64,000 nt of DNA from assembly GCA_966211955.1 (NCBI GenBank), contig CBIHOF010000006.1:1-64000 (forward strand). The letters are read 5' to 3'. Below the pieces are notes generated by a model. The model was not told the DNA's origin, searched no databases, and saw nothing but the letters and a program-made list of their open reading frames with translations. How positions within the stretch are numbered: the first letter of the stretch is position 1; the number at the start of each line of letters is the position of its first letter. Both the position numbers and the translations under genes were made by a program. Origin of the DNA: Albitalea sp966211955 (GTDB lineage: Bacteria; Pseudomonadota; Gammaproteobacteria; Burkholderiales; Burkholderiaceae_C). Of the stretch, positions 41,871 to 51,575 are shown in pieces.

Positions 41871-42968
41871 ATGCAAGTTCGACACGAACAGCTCGCCGCC
41901 CACCTGAACAAGGGCCTGCGCCCGATCTATACCCTGTGGGGCGACGAGCCCTTGCTGTCCCAGGAGGCGGGCGACGCCATCCGCGCGGCGGCGCGCGCGG
42001 CCGGGCACACCGAGCGCCAGGTGCACACCGTGCAGGGCGCGCATTTCAACTGGAGCGGGCTGATCGGCGCGTCGCAAGCCATGAGCCTGTTCTCCGACAA
42101 GCAGATCATCGAGATCCGCATCCCGTCCGGCAAACCCGGCAAGGAAGGCTCCGAGGCGCTGCAGCGCTATTGCGAGACGCTGTCGGATGATGTGGTCACG
42201 ATCGTCTTTTTGCCGAAGCTCGACCGCCAGCAGCAAGCCGGCGCCTGGTTCACGGCGCTCGATGCGGCCGGCGTGACGGTGCGCTTCGACCCCATCGACC
42301 GCAAGCTGCTGCCGCAGTGGATCGCGCAGCGGCTCTCGGCGCAAGGTCAACGTGTGCAAGGCGGCGACTCAGGGCAGCAGACGCTCGCATTCTTTGCCGA
42401 CCGCGTGGAGGGCAACCTGCTCGCGGCGCACCAGGAAATCCAGAAGCTCGCCCTGCTGTACCCGGCCGGCGAGTTGAGCTTCGAGCAGATCGAGGCGGCG
42501 GTGCTCAACGTGGCGCGCTACGACGTCTTCAAGCTTGGCGAAGCGGTGCTGGCCGGCCAGGTGGCGCGGGCTCTGCGCATGCTCGATGGCCTGCGCGCCG
42601 AGGGCGAGGCGGCGGTGCTCGTGCACTGGACGCTGGCCGAGGACATCCGCGGCCTCAAGCGCGTGAAGGACGCGATGGCCAGCGGCAAGCCCCTGCCGAT
42701 GGCGCTGCGCGATGCGCGGGTGTGGGGCGCGAAGGAGCGGCTGTTCGAGCGCGCCGTGCCGCTGATGACCGACAACGCCTTGTCCGAACTGCTGCACGCG
42801 GCGCAGGTCTGCGACGGCCTGGTGAAGGGCTTGCGGCACCCTGACTGGCCGAGCGAGGCGTGGGAAGGCCTGAAGCGGCTGGTGCTGATGACGATGCAGT
42901 GGACGGCGGCCTCCGGTGCGGCATCGCGCGGTCGCACGGTGGTGAACCGGCTCGCGCTGGGCGCTTGA
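41871..42968 (+). CDS. holA: DNA polymerase III subunit delta
   Basis: A 365-residue clamp-loader subunit that opens the beta sliding clamp. It begins with the betaproteobacterial form QVRHEQLAAHLNKGLRPIYT, followed by LWGDEPLLSQEAGDAIR, and has LAFFADRVEGNLLAAHQEIQ in the AAA+ lid region. Delta normally lacks a functional Walker A, as here. It starts 6 bases after lptE, so the two are co-expressed. Confidence 0.96.
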   Translation: MQVRHEQLAAHLNKGLRPIYTLWGDEPLLSQEAGDAIRAAARAAGHTERQVHTVQGAHFNWSGLIGASQAMSLFSDKQIIEIRIPSGKPGKEGSEALQRYCETLSDDVVTIVFLPKLDRQQQAGAWFTALDAAGVTVRFDPIDRKLLPQWIAQRLSAQGQRVQGGDSGQQTLAFFADRVEGNLLAAHQEIQKLALLYPAGELSFEQIEAAVLNVARYDVFKLGEAVLAGQVARALRMLDGLRAEGEAAVLVHWTLAEDIRGLKRVKDAMASGKPLPMALRDARVWGAKERLFERAVPLMTDNALSELLHAAQVCDGLVKGLRHPDWPSEAWEGLKRLVLMTMQWTAASGAASRGRTVVNRLALGA

Positions 42969-43024
42969 GCTTGCAGACACACCCAGGCCGATCGCCAGGG
43001 TTCTGACCCCGCGCGCAGCCGCGA

Positions 43025-43930
43025 TCAGTAGCCGCGAGCCCGATCCACGAGGTGCTCGATCGGCGCACCCGCCCGCAGTGCCGCCACGTTCTTTGCGACG
43101 ACGGCACTCGCGCTGCGGGCGTCCGTCGACGCGGCCACGTGCGGCAGCACGGTGATGCGCGGATGCAACCAGAAGGCATGGCCCGCCGGCAGCGGCTCGG
43201 CGCGGAACACGTCGAGCACTGCGCGCGAGAGTTGCCCCGTGTCCAATGCGTTGATCAGATCGGCGTCCACCACGTGAGCGCCGCGAGCGAGGTTGATGAA
43301 TGCCGCCCCGCGCTTCATCTGCGCGAAGAGCGTCGAGTCGAACAGCGATGTCGTCGCGTCGGTCAGCGGAAGCAGGTTGATGACGATGTCCGTGCGCGCC
43401 AGCACATCGGGCAACGTGCCCAGACCGTCGGCGCGGCTCCATCCGAGCGTGCGGTAGCCCTGTTCCTGCAGGCGCTCGGTCACGGTCCGGCCCATCTGGC
43501 CCAGGCCGAGGACGGCCACGGTGATCTCATCCGCGCGCAGCTGTGCATGCTGGCGCCAGCGAGCGTCGCGCTGCTGCGCTTCGTAGTCGAAGAAGCGCCG
43601 GTGCACCCCGAGCACGGCCCACAGCGCCGTCTGCGCCATGGCCTGGTTCATGGCGGGATCGACCATGCGCGCCAGCGGCACGTCGGCGGGAATCGTCGGG
43701 TCCTGCAAGAGCCGGTCGACGCCCGCCCACAGCGACTGGATCAGGCGCAGCTTCGGCAATCCCTGCAGGCTTGCGGCTGGCGGCTTGGCGACGATGGCGA
43801 TGTCGATGGTCGATGCATCGACTGCCGCGCGATCGGTCAGCAGCGTCTCGCCGGGCATCGCCTCGTGCAGGCAGCGCAACCACAACGCCAGTTCGGCGGC
43901 GTCCACATCCGCAGCAAGCAGCAGGGCCAT
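43025..43930 (-). CDS. ghrA: Glyoxylate/hydroxypyruvate reductase A-like D-2-hydroxyacid dehydrogenase
   Basis: A 301-residue NAD(P)-dependent reductase of the D-2-hydroxyacid family, GhrA branch. The Rossmann motif is VAVLGLGQMGRTV; NLARGAHVVDADLI holds the catalytic Arg region, and LPHVAA the catalytic His. The likely substrates are glyoxylate and hydroxypyruvate. ATG 43930 lies one base after the pncC stop (TGACATG), so this is the last gene of thiL-pgpA-pncC-ghrA. The symbol is by family likeness. Confidence 0.85.
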   Translation of the reverse strand: MALLLAADVDAAELALWLRCLHEAMPGETLLTDRAAVDASTIDIAIVAKPPAASLQGLPKLRLIQSLWAGVDRLLQDPTIPADVPLARMVDPAMNQAMAQTALWAVLGVHRRFFDYEAQQRDARWRQHAQLRADEITVAVLGLGQMGRTVTERLQEQGYRTLGWSRADGLGTLPDVLARTDIVINLLPLTDATTSLFDSTLFAQMKRGAAFINLARGAHVVDADLINALDTGQLSRAVLDVFRAEPLPAGHAFWLHPRITVLPHVAASTDARSASAVVAKNVAALRAGAPIEHLVDRARGY

Positions 43931-43931
43931 G

Positions 43932-44432
43932 TCAGGCTGCCGCCAGCGCGTCGACAAGCGCGCGCAGCGCCCAGGCCACGGTCTGCGAACGGATGCTGGC
44001 GCGGTCGCCCTTCAACTGCAGCAAGGTCGGCGCAGCAGGCCGGCCGCGCACCGCAATCGCGACCCACACCGTGCCCACCGGCTTGGCGGGCGATCCGCCG
44101 CTCGGCCCCGCGATACCCGTCACCGCCACGGCGATGTGGGCGCGCGACCGTGCGATTGCGCCTTCGACCATCGCGAGCACCACCGGCTCGCTCACCGCGC
44201 CATGTTGCGCGATGAGTGCTGAATCCACACCCAGGAGATCAGTCTTCGCCTCGTACGAATAGGTGACCACGCCCCGATCGAACCACTCGCTGGAGCCGGC
44301 CAGGTCGGTGCAGGCGGCGGCGATCATGCCGCCTGTGCAGGACTCGGCAGTGGCGAGCATCCAGCCACGCTGCGTCAGTCCCCGTGCCAGCGTTTGAACA
44401 TCGCTGGCGATGCCGCCATCAGCCTCATTCAC
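43932..44432 (-). CDS. pncC: Nicotinamide-nucleotide amidohydrolase (CinA C-terminal family)
   Basis: A 166-residue enzyme that deamidates nicotinamide mononucleotide in NAD salvage. The motif LATAESCTGG contains the proposed catalytic Ser, and VAVTGIAGPSGGS is the second signature. The CinA N-terminal domain is absent. No ATG is available; GTG 44432 forms a GTGA overlap with the pgpA stop, which decides the start. Confidence 0.93.
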   Translation of the reverse strand: MNEADGGIASDVQTLARGLTQRGWMLATAESCTGGMIAAACTDLAGSSEWFDRGVVTYSYEAKTDLLGVDSALIAQHGAVSEPVVLAMVEGAIARSRAHIAVAVTGIAGPSGGSPAKPVGTVWVAIAVRGRPAAPTLLQLKGDRASIRSQTVAWALRALVDALAAA

Positions 44433-44977
44433 CACACCCACCTCCACACCGCGATCACCACCAGCGTGCACAGGGCGGCCACGAGGTCGTCGAAGATGAT
44501 CCCGAAGCCCTGCGCCCAGCCGATGGGCTGCCCGCGCTTGCCCTTGAACAATTGGTCGGCCCAGGCGACAGGGCCTGGCTTGGCCGCATCGAAGAAGCGG
44601 AACAGCACGAACGCAGCCAACTGGCCCCACAGGCTCGCAGGAATCACGAGCCACAGCACCAGCCAAAAGGCGATCACCTCGTCCCACACCACCGGCGACG
44701 GGTCGGCCATGCCCAGATTGCGCGCCGTGATCGTGCAGGCCCACCAGCCCACGACAAGGCTCACCGCCAGCAGCAGCGCCCATTGCGATTGCGTCATGCG
44801 CGGCTGGATCACAACGAACGCGAGCCAGGCCCACAGCGTTCCCACCGTGCCCGGGGCCACCGGCGACAGGCCGCTGCCAAACCCCAGTGCCATCACATGC
44901 GCCGGATGAGACAACAGGAAGCGCACCGTCGGCTTGCGCGGCGCCGGGCGGACGGGGGGATTCAAGGCGTCAGTCAT
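44429..44977 (-). CDS. pgpA: Phosphatidylglycerophosphatase A
   Basis: A 182-residue inner-membrane phosphatase that makes phosphatidylglycerol from its phosphate. Four helices are visible. Family motifs are GSGLSPVAPGTVGTLWA, VVWDEVIAFWL, LFRFFDAAKPGP and GIIFDDLVAAL; their acidic residues bind the metal. The start overlaps the thiL stop (ATGA) and the end overlaps pncC (GTGA), so translation is coupled throughout. Confidence 0.96.
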   Translation of the reverse strand: MTDALNPPVRPAPRKPTVRFLLSHPAHVMALGFGSGLSPVAPGTVGTLWAWLAFVVIQPRMTQSQWALLLAVSLVVGWWACTITARNLGMADPSPVVWDEVIAFWLVLWLVIPASLWGQLAAFVLFRFFDAAKPGPVAWADQLFKGKRGQPIGWAQGFGIIFDDLVAALCTLVVIAVWRWVW

Positions 44978-45927
44978 GCGCGGAAGTGATCGAAGGAGCC
45001 GAAGCGGTTGTCGATGGCGTCGCCGTGCGCATCGACCAGCCGCACGCCGGGTTCGCCCTCGATGCGCCCGATGCGCGTCACGGCCACGCCGGCTCGGGCG
45101 GCTGCGCGCTGCACGGCATCCGCGTTGGCGGGTGATGCGGTGAACACCAGTTCGTAGTCGTCGCCGCCGGCAAGCGTGCATTCGCGCTGCAACGACAGCG
45201 GCTGTGCACGCATCACCGCGCTGCGCGGCAGGGTCTCGACCTCGATGCGCGCGCCGACCTTCGAGCGCCGCAGGATGTGCGACAGGTCGCCCAGCAGCCC
45301 GTCGGACACATCGATCGCGCTGCTGGCGATGCCGCGCAAAGCCACGCCCAGCGCGACGCGCGGCTGGGGCAGTTCCATGGCGCGTCGCACCTCGTCGAAG
45401 TCGCCGCCGCTGAGCGCCTGGGTGCCGCGGAAGACTTCGAGCGCGAGCCGGGCGTCACCGACGGTGCCGCTCACGTAGACCTCGTCGCCCACGCGCGCGC
45501 CGCTGCGCAGGATGGCGCTGCCCGCGGGCAGTTCGCCGAACACGCTGATGCAGATGTTGAGCGGCCCCTGCGTCGTGTCGCCGCCGATGAGCTCGCAGCC
45601 GTGGGCGTCCGCCAGTGCCAGCAGGCCGCGCGAGAAGCCGTCGAGGAAGGCCTCCTCGGCACGCGGCATGGCAAGCGCGAGCGTGAAGGCGATCGGTGTC
45701 GCGCCGCAGGCGGCAAGGTCGCTCAGGTTGACGGCCAGCGACTTGTGGCCGAGGCGCTCGGGTGCCACGGTGGACAGGAAGTGCCTGCCCTCGACCAGCA
45801 TGTCGCTCGAGGTGGCGAGCTGCATGCCCGGCTCCACCGAGAACACCGCACAGTCGTCACCCACGCCAACGGCAGCGCGGCGCGAGGGCCGCGTGAAGAA
45901 TCGTTCAATGAGGTCGAATTCGCCCAT
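44974..45927 (-). CDS. thiL: Thiamine-monophosphate kinase
   Basis: A 317-residue kinase that phosphorylates thiamine monophosphate to thiamine diphosphate, the last step of cofactor synthesis. It begins MGEFDLIERFF, typical of ThiL, with GVGDDCAVF (metal site), LAVNLSDLAACGATP, GGDTTQGPLNI and DVSDGLLGDL. It opens the four-gene minus-strand operon. Its cofactor product is used by transketolase (tkt, in this window). Confidence 0.97.
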   Translation of the reverse strand: MGEFDLIERFFTRPSRRAAVGVGDDCAVFSVEPGMQLATSSDMLVEGRHFLSTVAPERLGHKSLAVNLSDLAACGATPIAFTLALAMPRAEEAFLDGFSRGLLALADAHGCELIGGDTTQGPLNICISVFGELPAGSAILRSGARVGDEVYVSGTVGDARLALEVFRGTQALSGGDFDEVRRAMELPQPRVALGVALRGIASSAIDVSDGLLGDLSHILRRSKVGARIEVETLPRSAVMRAQPLSLQRECTLAGGDDYELVFTASPANADAVQRAAARAGVAVTRIGRIEGEPGVRLVDAHGDAIDNRFGSFDHFRA

Positions 45928-45973
45928 GCGCCGGGATTATCGGCGCAGGCCCTGCGCTGATGGCCGTGTGAAC

Positions 45974-46627
45974 TCATTCGCCATGCGCGCGCAGCGCATT
46001 GGCCAGCTCCACCGCCGAGCGCACGTCCATCTTCTCGAACACGCGGGCGCGGTGGACTTCGACGGTCCGCACGCTGATGTCCAGCTCATCGGCGATGAGC
46101 TTGTTGGGGCGGCCCTCGACCACGAGCCGCATCACGTCGCGCTCGCGGTCGGTGAGCTCGGCCAGCCGCTTGGCCACCGTCTCGGCCTCGCGCCGGCGAA
46201 GAATCGCCGCGCTGCTCTTGGCCAGTGCCTGCTCGATGCGATCGACCAGCGCGTTGTCGGCAAAGGGTTTTTCGACGAAGTCGAAGGCGCCCCGCTTGAC
46301 CGCGGCGACCGCGGTCGGCACATCGCCGTGGCCGGTGAGGAAGATGACGGGCAGCGCCTCGAGCAGCTTGCGCTCGATCAGCCGCTCGAAGAGCACGAGG
46401 CCGCTGGTGCCCGGCATTCGCACGTCCAGCAGCAGGCAGCTCGGTGCGCTCGGCCAGCCGGTGGAGCGGCCGTCGAGCATGGCCTCGAAGGTCTCGGCGC
46501 TGGCGAAGCCCTCGGAGAGCAGGCGGCGCGAGCGCAGCAGCCAGGCGAGCGCGTCGCGCACCACGTCCTCGTCGTCCACCAGGTAGACGGTGGGCAGGCC
46601 CAGGCGCGGATCGGTGGTGAATGTCAT
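45974..46627 (-). CDS. FixJ/DctR-like response regulator
   Basis: A 217-residue two-component regulator. The receiver domain has phospho-acceptor Asp68 (LLLDVRMPG) and Lys in FVEKPF. The C-terminal LuxR/FixJ-type HTH reads LTDRERDVMRLVVEGRPN, then LDISVRTVEVHRARV. Its ATG overlaps the histidine kinase stop by 4 bases. The kinase type and the divergent malic enzyme gene suggest a DctR-like role in C4-dicarboxylate control, which is inference. Confidence 0.92.
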   Translation of the reverse strand: MTFTTDPRLGLPTVYLVDDEDVVRDALAWLLRSRRLLSEGFASAETFEAMLDGRSTGWPSAPSCLLLDVRMPGTSGLVLFERLIERKLLEALPVIFLTGHGDVPTAVAAVKRGAFDFVEKPFADNALVDRIEQALAKSSAAILRRREAETVAKRLAELTDRERDVMRLVVEGRPNKLIADELDISVRTVEVHRARVFEKMDVRSAVELANALRAHGE

Positions 46628-48753
46628 GGCGTGGGTGCGGAGGCGGCGTCAGCCGATTGCGAAGGCGACGAAAGGCGCTCGGCCTGTGCGCGCCGCTCGC
46701 CCATGTCGGCAGGAAGCGTAAACCGGAACTCGGTCATCACGCCAGTCCCACCCTCGCCGTCGCCACCCACCCTCATGAAGTCCAGTGCGCCGCCGTGCTG
46801 TTCGATCACCGTGCGGCACAGGCTCAGGCCCAGGCCCATGCCCTCGCGCCGGGTGGTGAAGAAGGGCTGGAAGAGCCGCTGCGCCGCCTCGGCGGAGACG
46901 CCTGGGCCATGGTCGAACACGCTGAAGGTGACCCAACGAGGATGGCTTTGCCGCACGCGGATGAGGAGCTCGCGCTCGCTCGCGTCGACGTTGCCCTCCA
47001 TCGCCTGGATGCCGTTGCGCGTGAGGTTGAGCAGCACCTGTTCGACCATCGTGCGGTCGCACACCACCCGTGGCGGCGGCGTGGGCAGGTCCAGCTCGAC
47101 GCGGGTGCCGCTCTTGCGCGCCTGCAATCTCACGAGCGGCAGCACGGCATCCAGCAGCACGTCGCAGCGCGTGGCCTCATGGCTTTGTTCGCGGCGGCGC
47201 ACGAAGTCGTGCACGCTCTTGATGACGCGGCCGGCGCGTTCGGCCTGCTCGGCGATGCGCTCGGCGGCCTGCTTGAGCATCGCGGTGGTTTCGGCATCGG
47301 TCTCGCCCGATTGCATCAGGTTGAGCGACCCCGCCGCATAGCTCGCAATGGCGGCCAGCGGCTGGTTGAGCTCGTGGCTGAGCAGCGAGGCCATCTCTCC
47401 CACGGTGGCCAGGCGCGCCGTCGCCTGCAGCCGCTCCTGTTGCTGGCGCGAGATCTCCTCGATGCGGCGCTGGTCGCTCACGTCGAGCACCGCGCTCATC
47501 CAGCCGGTGTGGCGGCCCGCGCCGTCCACCAGCGGTGCCTCGAAGATGAGCACCGCGAAGCGCTCGCCGTTCTTGCGCATGAAGGTGGTCTCGTAGCCTT
47601 CGCGCGCCGCCGTCTCCCGCGCCTGTTCGCCCGGCTTGTCGGCACTGAGGCGGAAGGCTTGCCGCTTGCTGTATTCGTCGACGAGGTCCGGCGGCCAGTA
47701 GGGCGGCGTGGTCTTGCCGATCATCTCGTCGGGCGAGAAGCCGACCATCTTGCAGAAGGCCGGGTTCACGTAGCTGACGCTGCCGTCCAGGTCGCGCGCG
47801 CGCAAGCCGGTGACGAGCGAGTCCTCCATCGCTTTCCTGAAGGCGAGCGATTCGGCAAGCGCCCGCTCGGCACTCGCCCGCTTGCGCACGTCGCGCACGA
47901 GCAGCAGCACCACCGCGCCGAGTGCGAGCGACAGGCCCAGCACCAGCGCGACCGCCAGGTTCGGGATGAGCTGCGGCCGGCCGACGGCGCTGTCCAGGCG
48001 CAGCTGCAAGGTGAGGCCAGGCAAGTCCACCAATCGCTCGGAGAGGTACACGCCCGCACCGCGCAGCAGCCCGACGCGTGCGAGGCGCGTCCCGTCGCCT
48101 TCCACGAAGGACAGCTCGTGGCTGCGCAGGATCTCCGAGCCCACCGACTCCGACAGCACGCCTTGCAGCGTGAACGTGGCCGCCATGAAGCCAGCGAGCT
48201 GGCCATTGCGCTGCACCGGCAGGCACACGTCCATCACCTCCACACCCAGGCCATTGGGCAGTGGCACGAAGTAGCTGCGCGAATACACAGGCCCCGCCTG
48301 CCGAACGGCGGTCTGGCAGGCAACCTCGGTGTCCAGGTCGATGTCCTCGCGCGGCAGCCGCGTGAAGAGCGGCCCCTGGTAGGGCGAATCGACGGCGTCG
48401 GTGATGTTGTGCGCCAGGTCGCGCCGTTCGACGCGTACGAGCTCGCGGTGGGCGCGCAGGAGAACGGCGGCGTCGCTGCGCCATTGATCGGGCGTCGGGT
48501 TGTTCCACAGCAGCGCCTGCAGGCTTTGCAGGTCGCGGGAGAGGGCCTGCTTGACGTCCGCGGCCACGCCGCTGGAAGCGGAATCCACCTGCTCTTGCGC
48601 GCGCGCGCTCTCGTAGTTGACGGTCAGCCACACCAGCATCGACTGCGCGATGACCAGCAGCGCCATCAGCGCGCCCCACAGCAGGGCGCGTCGCGTGCGG
48701 GTGCGCGGGTGCGGCAGGTCAGGCACCGCAGGGGCGGCGGTTGGGGCGCTCAT
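46624..48753 (-). CDS. DctS-like sensor histidine kinase with PAS domain
   Basis: A 709-residue membrane kinase. Two helices (about 22-43 and 263-286) enclose a periplasmic sensor of about 220 residues. A PAS domain (about 300-425) follows, then the HisKA domain with His460 (LLSHELNQPLAAIASY) and an HATPase domain with GPGVSAEAAQRLFQPFFTT and GMGLGLSLCRTVIEQHGG. This order matches DctS/DctB-type sensors of C4-dicarboxylates. The ligand is not proven. It is divergent from maeB across 231 bases. Confidence 0.92.
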   Translation of the reverse strand: MSAPTAAPAVPDLPHPRTRTRRALLWGALMALLVIAQSMLVWLTVNYESARAQEQVDSASSGVAADVKQALSRDLQSLQALLWNNPTPDQWRSDAAVLLRAHRELVRVERRDLAHNITDAVDSPYQGPLFTRLPREDIDLDTEVACQTAVRQAGPVYSRSYFVPLPNGLGVEVMDVCLPVQRNGQLAGFMAATFTLQGVLSESVGSEILRSHELSFVEGDGTRLARVGLLRGAGVYLSERLVDLPGLTLQLRLDSAVGRPQLIPNLAVALVLGLSLALGAVVLLLVRDVRKRASAERALAESLAFRKAMEDSLVTGLRARDLDGSVSYVNPAFCKMVGFSPDEMIGKTTPPYWPPDLVDEYSKRQAFRLSADKPGEQARETAAREGYETTFMRKNGERFAVLIFEAPLVDGAGRHTGWMSAVLDVSDQRRIEEISRQQQERLQATARLATVGEMASLLSHELNQPLAAIASYAAGSLNLMQSGETDAETTAMLKQAAERIAEQAERAGRVIKSVHDFVRRREQSHEATRCDVLLDAVLPLVRLQARKSGTRVELDLPTPPPRVVCDRTMVEQVLLNLTRNGIQAMEGNVDASERELLIRVRQSHPRWVTFSVFDHGPGVSAEAAQRLFQPFFTTRREGMGLGLSLCRTVIEQHGGALDFMRVGGDGEGGTGVMTEFRFTLPADMGERRAQAERLSSPSQSADAASAPTP

Positions 48754-48984
48754 GGTATGGGTCGTGCAGGCGCCAGTATTGCGGAGCCGCCTGGCGTGCG
48801 GTGTACGCAGTTTCGCGCATGGGCGGTGACGCGTGCCGCATCACACTTGCGTCGTGGGCATGTCGATGCGGCCATGGCATGGCGCCATGCCGAAGCAGGC
48901 GGCCGCCGGGGGGGCGGCCCGCTCCTACAATGCCCCCGCATTCGCGGCTGCACGCCGCCCAAGACAACACGCGAGACTTTGGCC

Positions 48985-51279
48985 ATGTCCGACAAAGAGC
49001 AAAAACGCGCCGAGTTGCGCCGCGCCGCCCTCGAATACCACGAGTTCCCGACGCCCGGCAAGATCGCCATCGCGGCGACCAAGCAGATGATCAACCAGCG
49101 CGACCTCGCGCTCGCTTACTCGCCCGGCGTGGCGGCGGCCTGCGAAGAGATCGTGGCCGATCCGAACAACGCTTTCCGCTACACCTCGCGCGGCAACCTC
49201 GTCGCGGTCATCACCAACGGCACGGCAGTGCTGGGCCTGGGCGACATCGGGCCGCTGGCGTCCAAGCCGGTGATGGAGGGCAAGGGCGTGCTCTTCAAGA
49301 AGTTCGCCGGCATCGACGTGTTCGACATCGAGATCCAGGAAAGGAACCTGGACAAGCTGGTGGACATCATCGCGGCGCTGGAGCCCACCTTCGGCGGCGT
49401 GAACCTCGAGGACATCAAGGCGCCCGATTGCTTCTACGTCGAGCGCCGCCTGCGCGAGCGCATGAAGATTCCGGTCTTCCACGACGACCAGCACGGCACG
49501 GCCATCGTCGTCGGCGCGGCGCTGTTGAATGCGCTGAAGGTCAGCGGCAAGGACATCAAGAAGATCAAGCTGGTGACCTCGGGTGCGGGTGCGGCGGCGC
49601 TTGCGTGCGTGGGCCTGCTGGTGAAGCTGGGGCTGCCGCGCGAGAACATCTGGCTGACCGACCTTGCAGGCGTGGTCTACGAAGGCCGCGCCGAGCTGAT
49701 GGACGAGGACAAGGCTGTCTTCGCGCAGAAGACGACCCACCGCACGCTCGCCGACGTGATTGCAGGCGCCGATGTGTTCCTCGGGCTGTCTGCTGCCGGC
49801 GTGCTCAAGAAGGACATGGTCGCGAAGATGGCCGACCACCCGACCATCTTCGCGCTGGCCAATCCGACGCCCGAGATCCTGCCGGAAGAGGTGCTGGAGG
49901 TGCGCTCCGATGCGCTCATGGCCACGGGCCGCACCGACTACCCGAACCAGGTCAACAACGTCCTGTGCTTCCCGTACATCTTCCGCGGCGCACTCGACTC
50001 GGGTGCCACGACCATCACCGACGAGATGGAGATCGCGGCGGTGCATGCCATCGCCGAACTCGCGCAGGCCGAGCAGAGCGAGGTGGTGGCCGCGGCCTAT
50101 GCCGGCGCCAACCTCAGCTTCGGGCCCGAGTACCTCATCCCCAAGCCTTTCGATCCGCGGCTGATGATGAAGATCGCGCCGGCGGTGGCCAAGGCGGCAG
50201 AGGACTCCGGCGTGGCCGTGCGGCCCATCGCCGACCTCGACGCCTACCGCGAGAAGCTGCAGACCTTCGTCTATGCGTCGGGCACGACGATGAAGCCCAT
50301 CTTCCAGCTCGCCAAGCGGGCAGAGAAGAAGCGCGTCGTGTATGCCGAGGGCGAGGAGGAGCGCGTGCTGCGCGCCGTGCAGGTGGTGTGCGACGAGAAC
50401 CTCGCGCGGCCCACGCTCATCGGCCGGCCCGATGTCATCGCCCAGCGCTGCGAGAAGTTCGGCCTGCGGCTGCAGGCGGGCAAGGACTACGACCTCGTCA
50501 ACACCGAGAACGATCACCGCTACCGCCAGTACTGGCAGAGCTACCACGAGATGACAGCGCGCAAGGGCGTGACCGCCCAGCTCGCGAAGATCGAGATGCG
50601 CCGCCGGCTCACGCTCATCGGCGCCATGCTGCTAAAGAGCGGCGAGGTCGATGGCATGCTGTGCGGCACCTGGGGCACGACCGGGCTGCATCTTCACTAC
50701 ATCGACCAGGTGATCGGCCTGCGCGAGGGCGCGAAGACCTACGCCTGCATGAACGGGCTCATCCTGCCGGGCCGGCAGGTGATGCTCGTGGACACACACG
50801 TCAACTACGACCCGACGGCCGCACAGCTGGCCGAGATCACCGTCATGGCGGCCGAGGAGATGATGCGCTTCGGCCTGCGCCCCAAGGCGGCGCTGCTGTC
50901 GCACAGCAACTTCGGCTCCAGCAACCAGCCCTCCGCGGTCAAGATGCGCGATGCCCTGGCGCTCCTGCAGCGCGACGCGCCGTGGCTGGAGGTCGATGGC
51001 GAAATGCATGGCGACACCGCGCTGGATGCTTCCTACCGGCGCGAGCTCATGCCCAACAGCACGCTCACCGGCGAGGCGAACCTGTTGGTGCTGCCCAACA
51101 TCGACGCGGCCAACATCTCCTACAACCTGCTGAAGACGGCAGCCGGCGGCGGCATCGCGGTCGGCCCGGTGCTGCTGGGCGCCGCGTTGCCGGTGCACAT
51201 CCTCACGCCGTCGGCGACGGTGCGCCGCATCGTCAACATGACGGCGCTGACGGTGGCCGACGCCAACGCGGCGCGGTGA
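48985..51279 (+). CDS. maeB: NADP-dependent malic enzyme with C-terminal phosphotransacetylase-like domain
   Basis: A 764-residue MaeB-type enzyme that oxidatively decarboxylates malate to pyruvate, giving NADPH. The malic domain (about 1-430) has LALAYSPGVAAACEEI, FHDDQHGTAIV and the nucleotide motif VTSGAGAAALACVGLL. The PTA-like domain (about 430-764) has SHSNFGSS and lacks independent proof of acetyl transfer; in E. coli it mediates regulation by acetyl-CoA. ATG 48985 (MSDKEQKRAELR) is the start. It is divergent from a DctS/DctR-like system, a sensible pairing for growth on C4-dicarboxylates. Confidence 0.95.
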   Translation: MSDKEQKRAELRRAALEYHEFPTPGKIAIAATKQMINQRDLALAYSPGVAAACEEIVADPNNAFRYTSRGNLVAVITNGTAVLGLGDIGPLASKPVMEGKGVLFKKFAGIDVFDIEIQERNLDKLVDIIAALEPTFGGVNLEDIKAPDCFYVERRLRERMKIPVFHDDQHGTAIVVGAALLNALKVSGKDIKKIKLVTSGAGAAALACVGLLVKLGLPRENIWLTDLAGVVYEGRAELMDEDKAVFAQKTTHRTLADVIAGADVFLGLSAAGVLKKDMVAKMADHPTIFALANPTPEILPEEVLEVRSDALMATGRTDYPNQVNNVLCFPYIFRGALDSGATTITDEMEIAAVHAIAELAQAEQSEVVAAAYAGANLSFGPEYLIPKPFDPRLMMKIAPAVAKAAEDSGVAVRPIADLDAYREKLQTFVYASGTTMKPIFQLAKRAEKKRVVYAEGEEERVLRAVQVVCDENLARPTLIGRPDVIAQRCEKFGLRLQAGKDYDLVNTENDHRYRQYWQSYHEMTARKGVTAQLAKIEMRRRLTLIGAMLLKSGEVDGMLCGTWGTTGLHLHYIDQVIGLREGAKTYACMNGLILPGRQVMLVDTHVNYDPTAAQLAEITVMAAEEMMRFGLRPKAALLSHSNFGSSNQPSAVKMRDALALLQRDAPWLEVDGEMHGDTALDASYRRELMPNSTLTGEANLLVLPNIDAANISYNLLKTAAGGGIAVGPVLLGAALPVHILTPSATVRRIVNMTALTVADANAAR

Positions 51280-51519
51280 AAACCAGGGACCATCCCTGCG
51301 CGCCCTGGCGGCGCGGGCTCAAGCACGCCCGCGCCCAAGGTGCAAGCATCCCCGAATAGCCGCCTCCCGTTGCGGGGAATGTGACAAATCAGTTACGCGC
51401 ATCGCGCGCGCGTACGAAATGGATGTGCCGCTTCCAAATTGCGTTGAATTTGCAGGCTTATAGCCGATGTATGCACGCACTCACAGGTTGAGGTCATTGC
51501 ACCAAATTTAAGCAAAGGC

Positions 51520-51548
51520 TTGAGCTTTCCGGCCCGATTCGGTACCAT
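51520..51548 (+). promoter_or_regulatory. Candidate promoter of the RNase/barstar unit
   Basis: TTGAGC (51520-51525) and TACCAT (51543-51548) are exactly 17 bases apart, each matching four of six consensus bases. The surrounding 150 bases are clearly more AT-rich than the genome. The expected transcript would start near 51555, about 20 bases before the RNase start codon. The rest of the 296-base gap from 51280 holds no gene. Confidence 0.5.
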
Positions 51549-51575
51549 CACGGTTTCAGGTTTCAGGGAAAACCC

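Noticed and set aside
43025..45927. Possible frameshifts suggested by overlapping frames in the thiL-pgpA-pncC-ghrA run
   Set aside because: Each overlap is a normal start/stop junction (ATGA, GTGA or a one-base gap) between complete genes.
46621..48984. Open frame extending maeB upstream for about 2.3 kb, antisense to the sensor kinase
   Set aside because: High-GC codon use on the opposite strand leaves few stops. The kinase motifs on the minus strand are complete, and maeB starts at the conserved MSDKEQKR.
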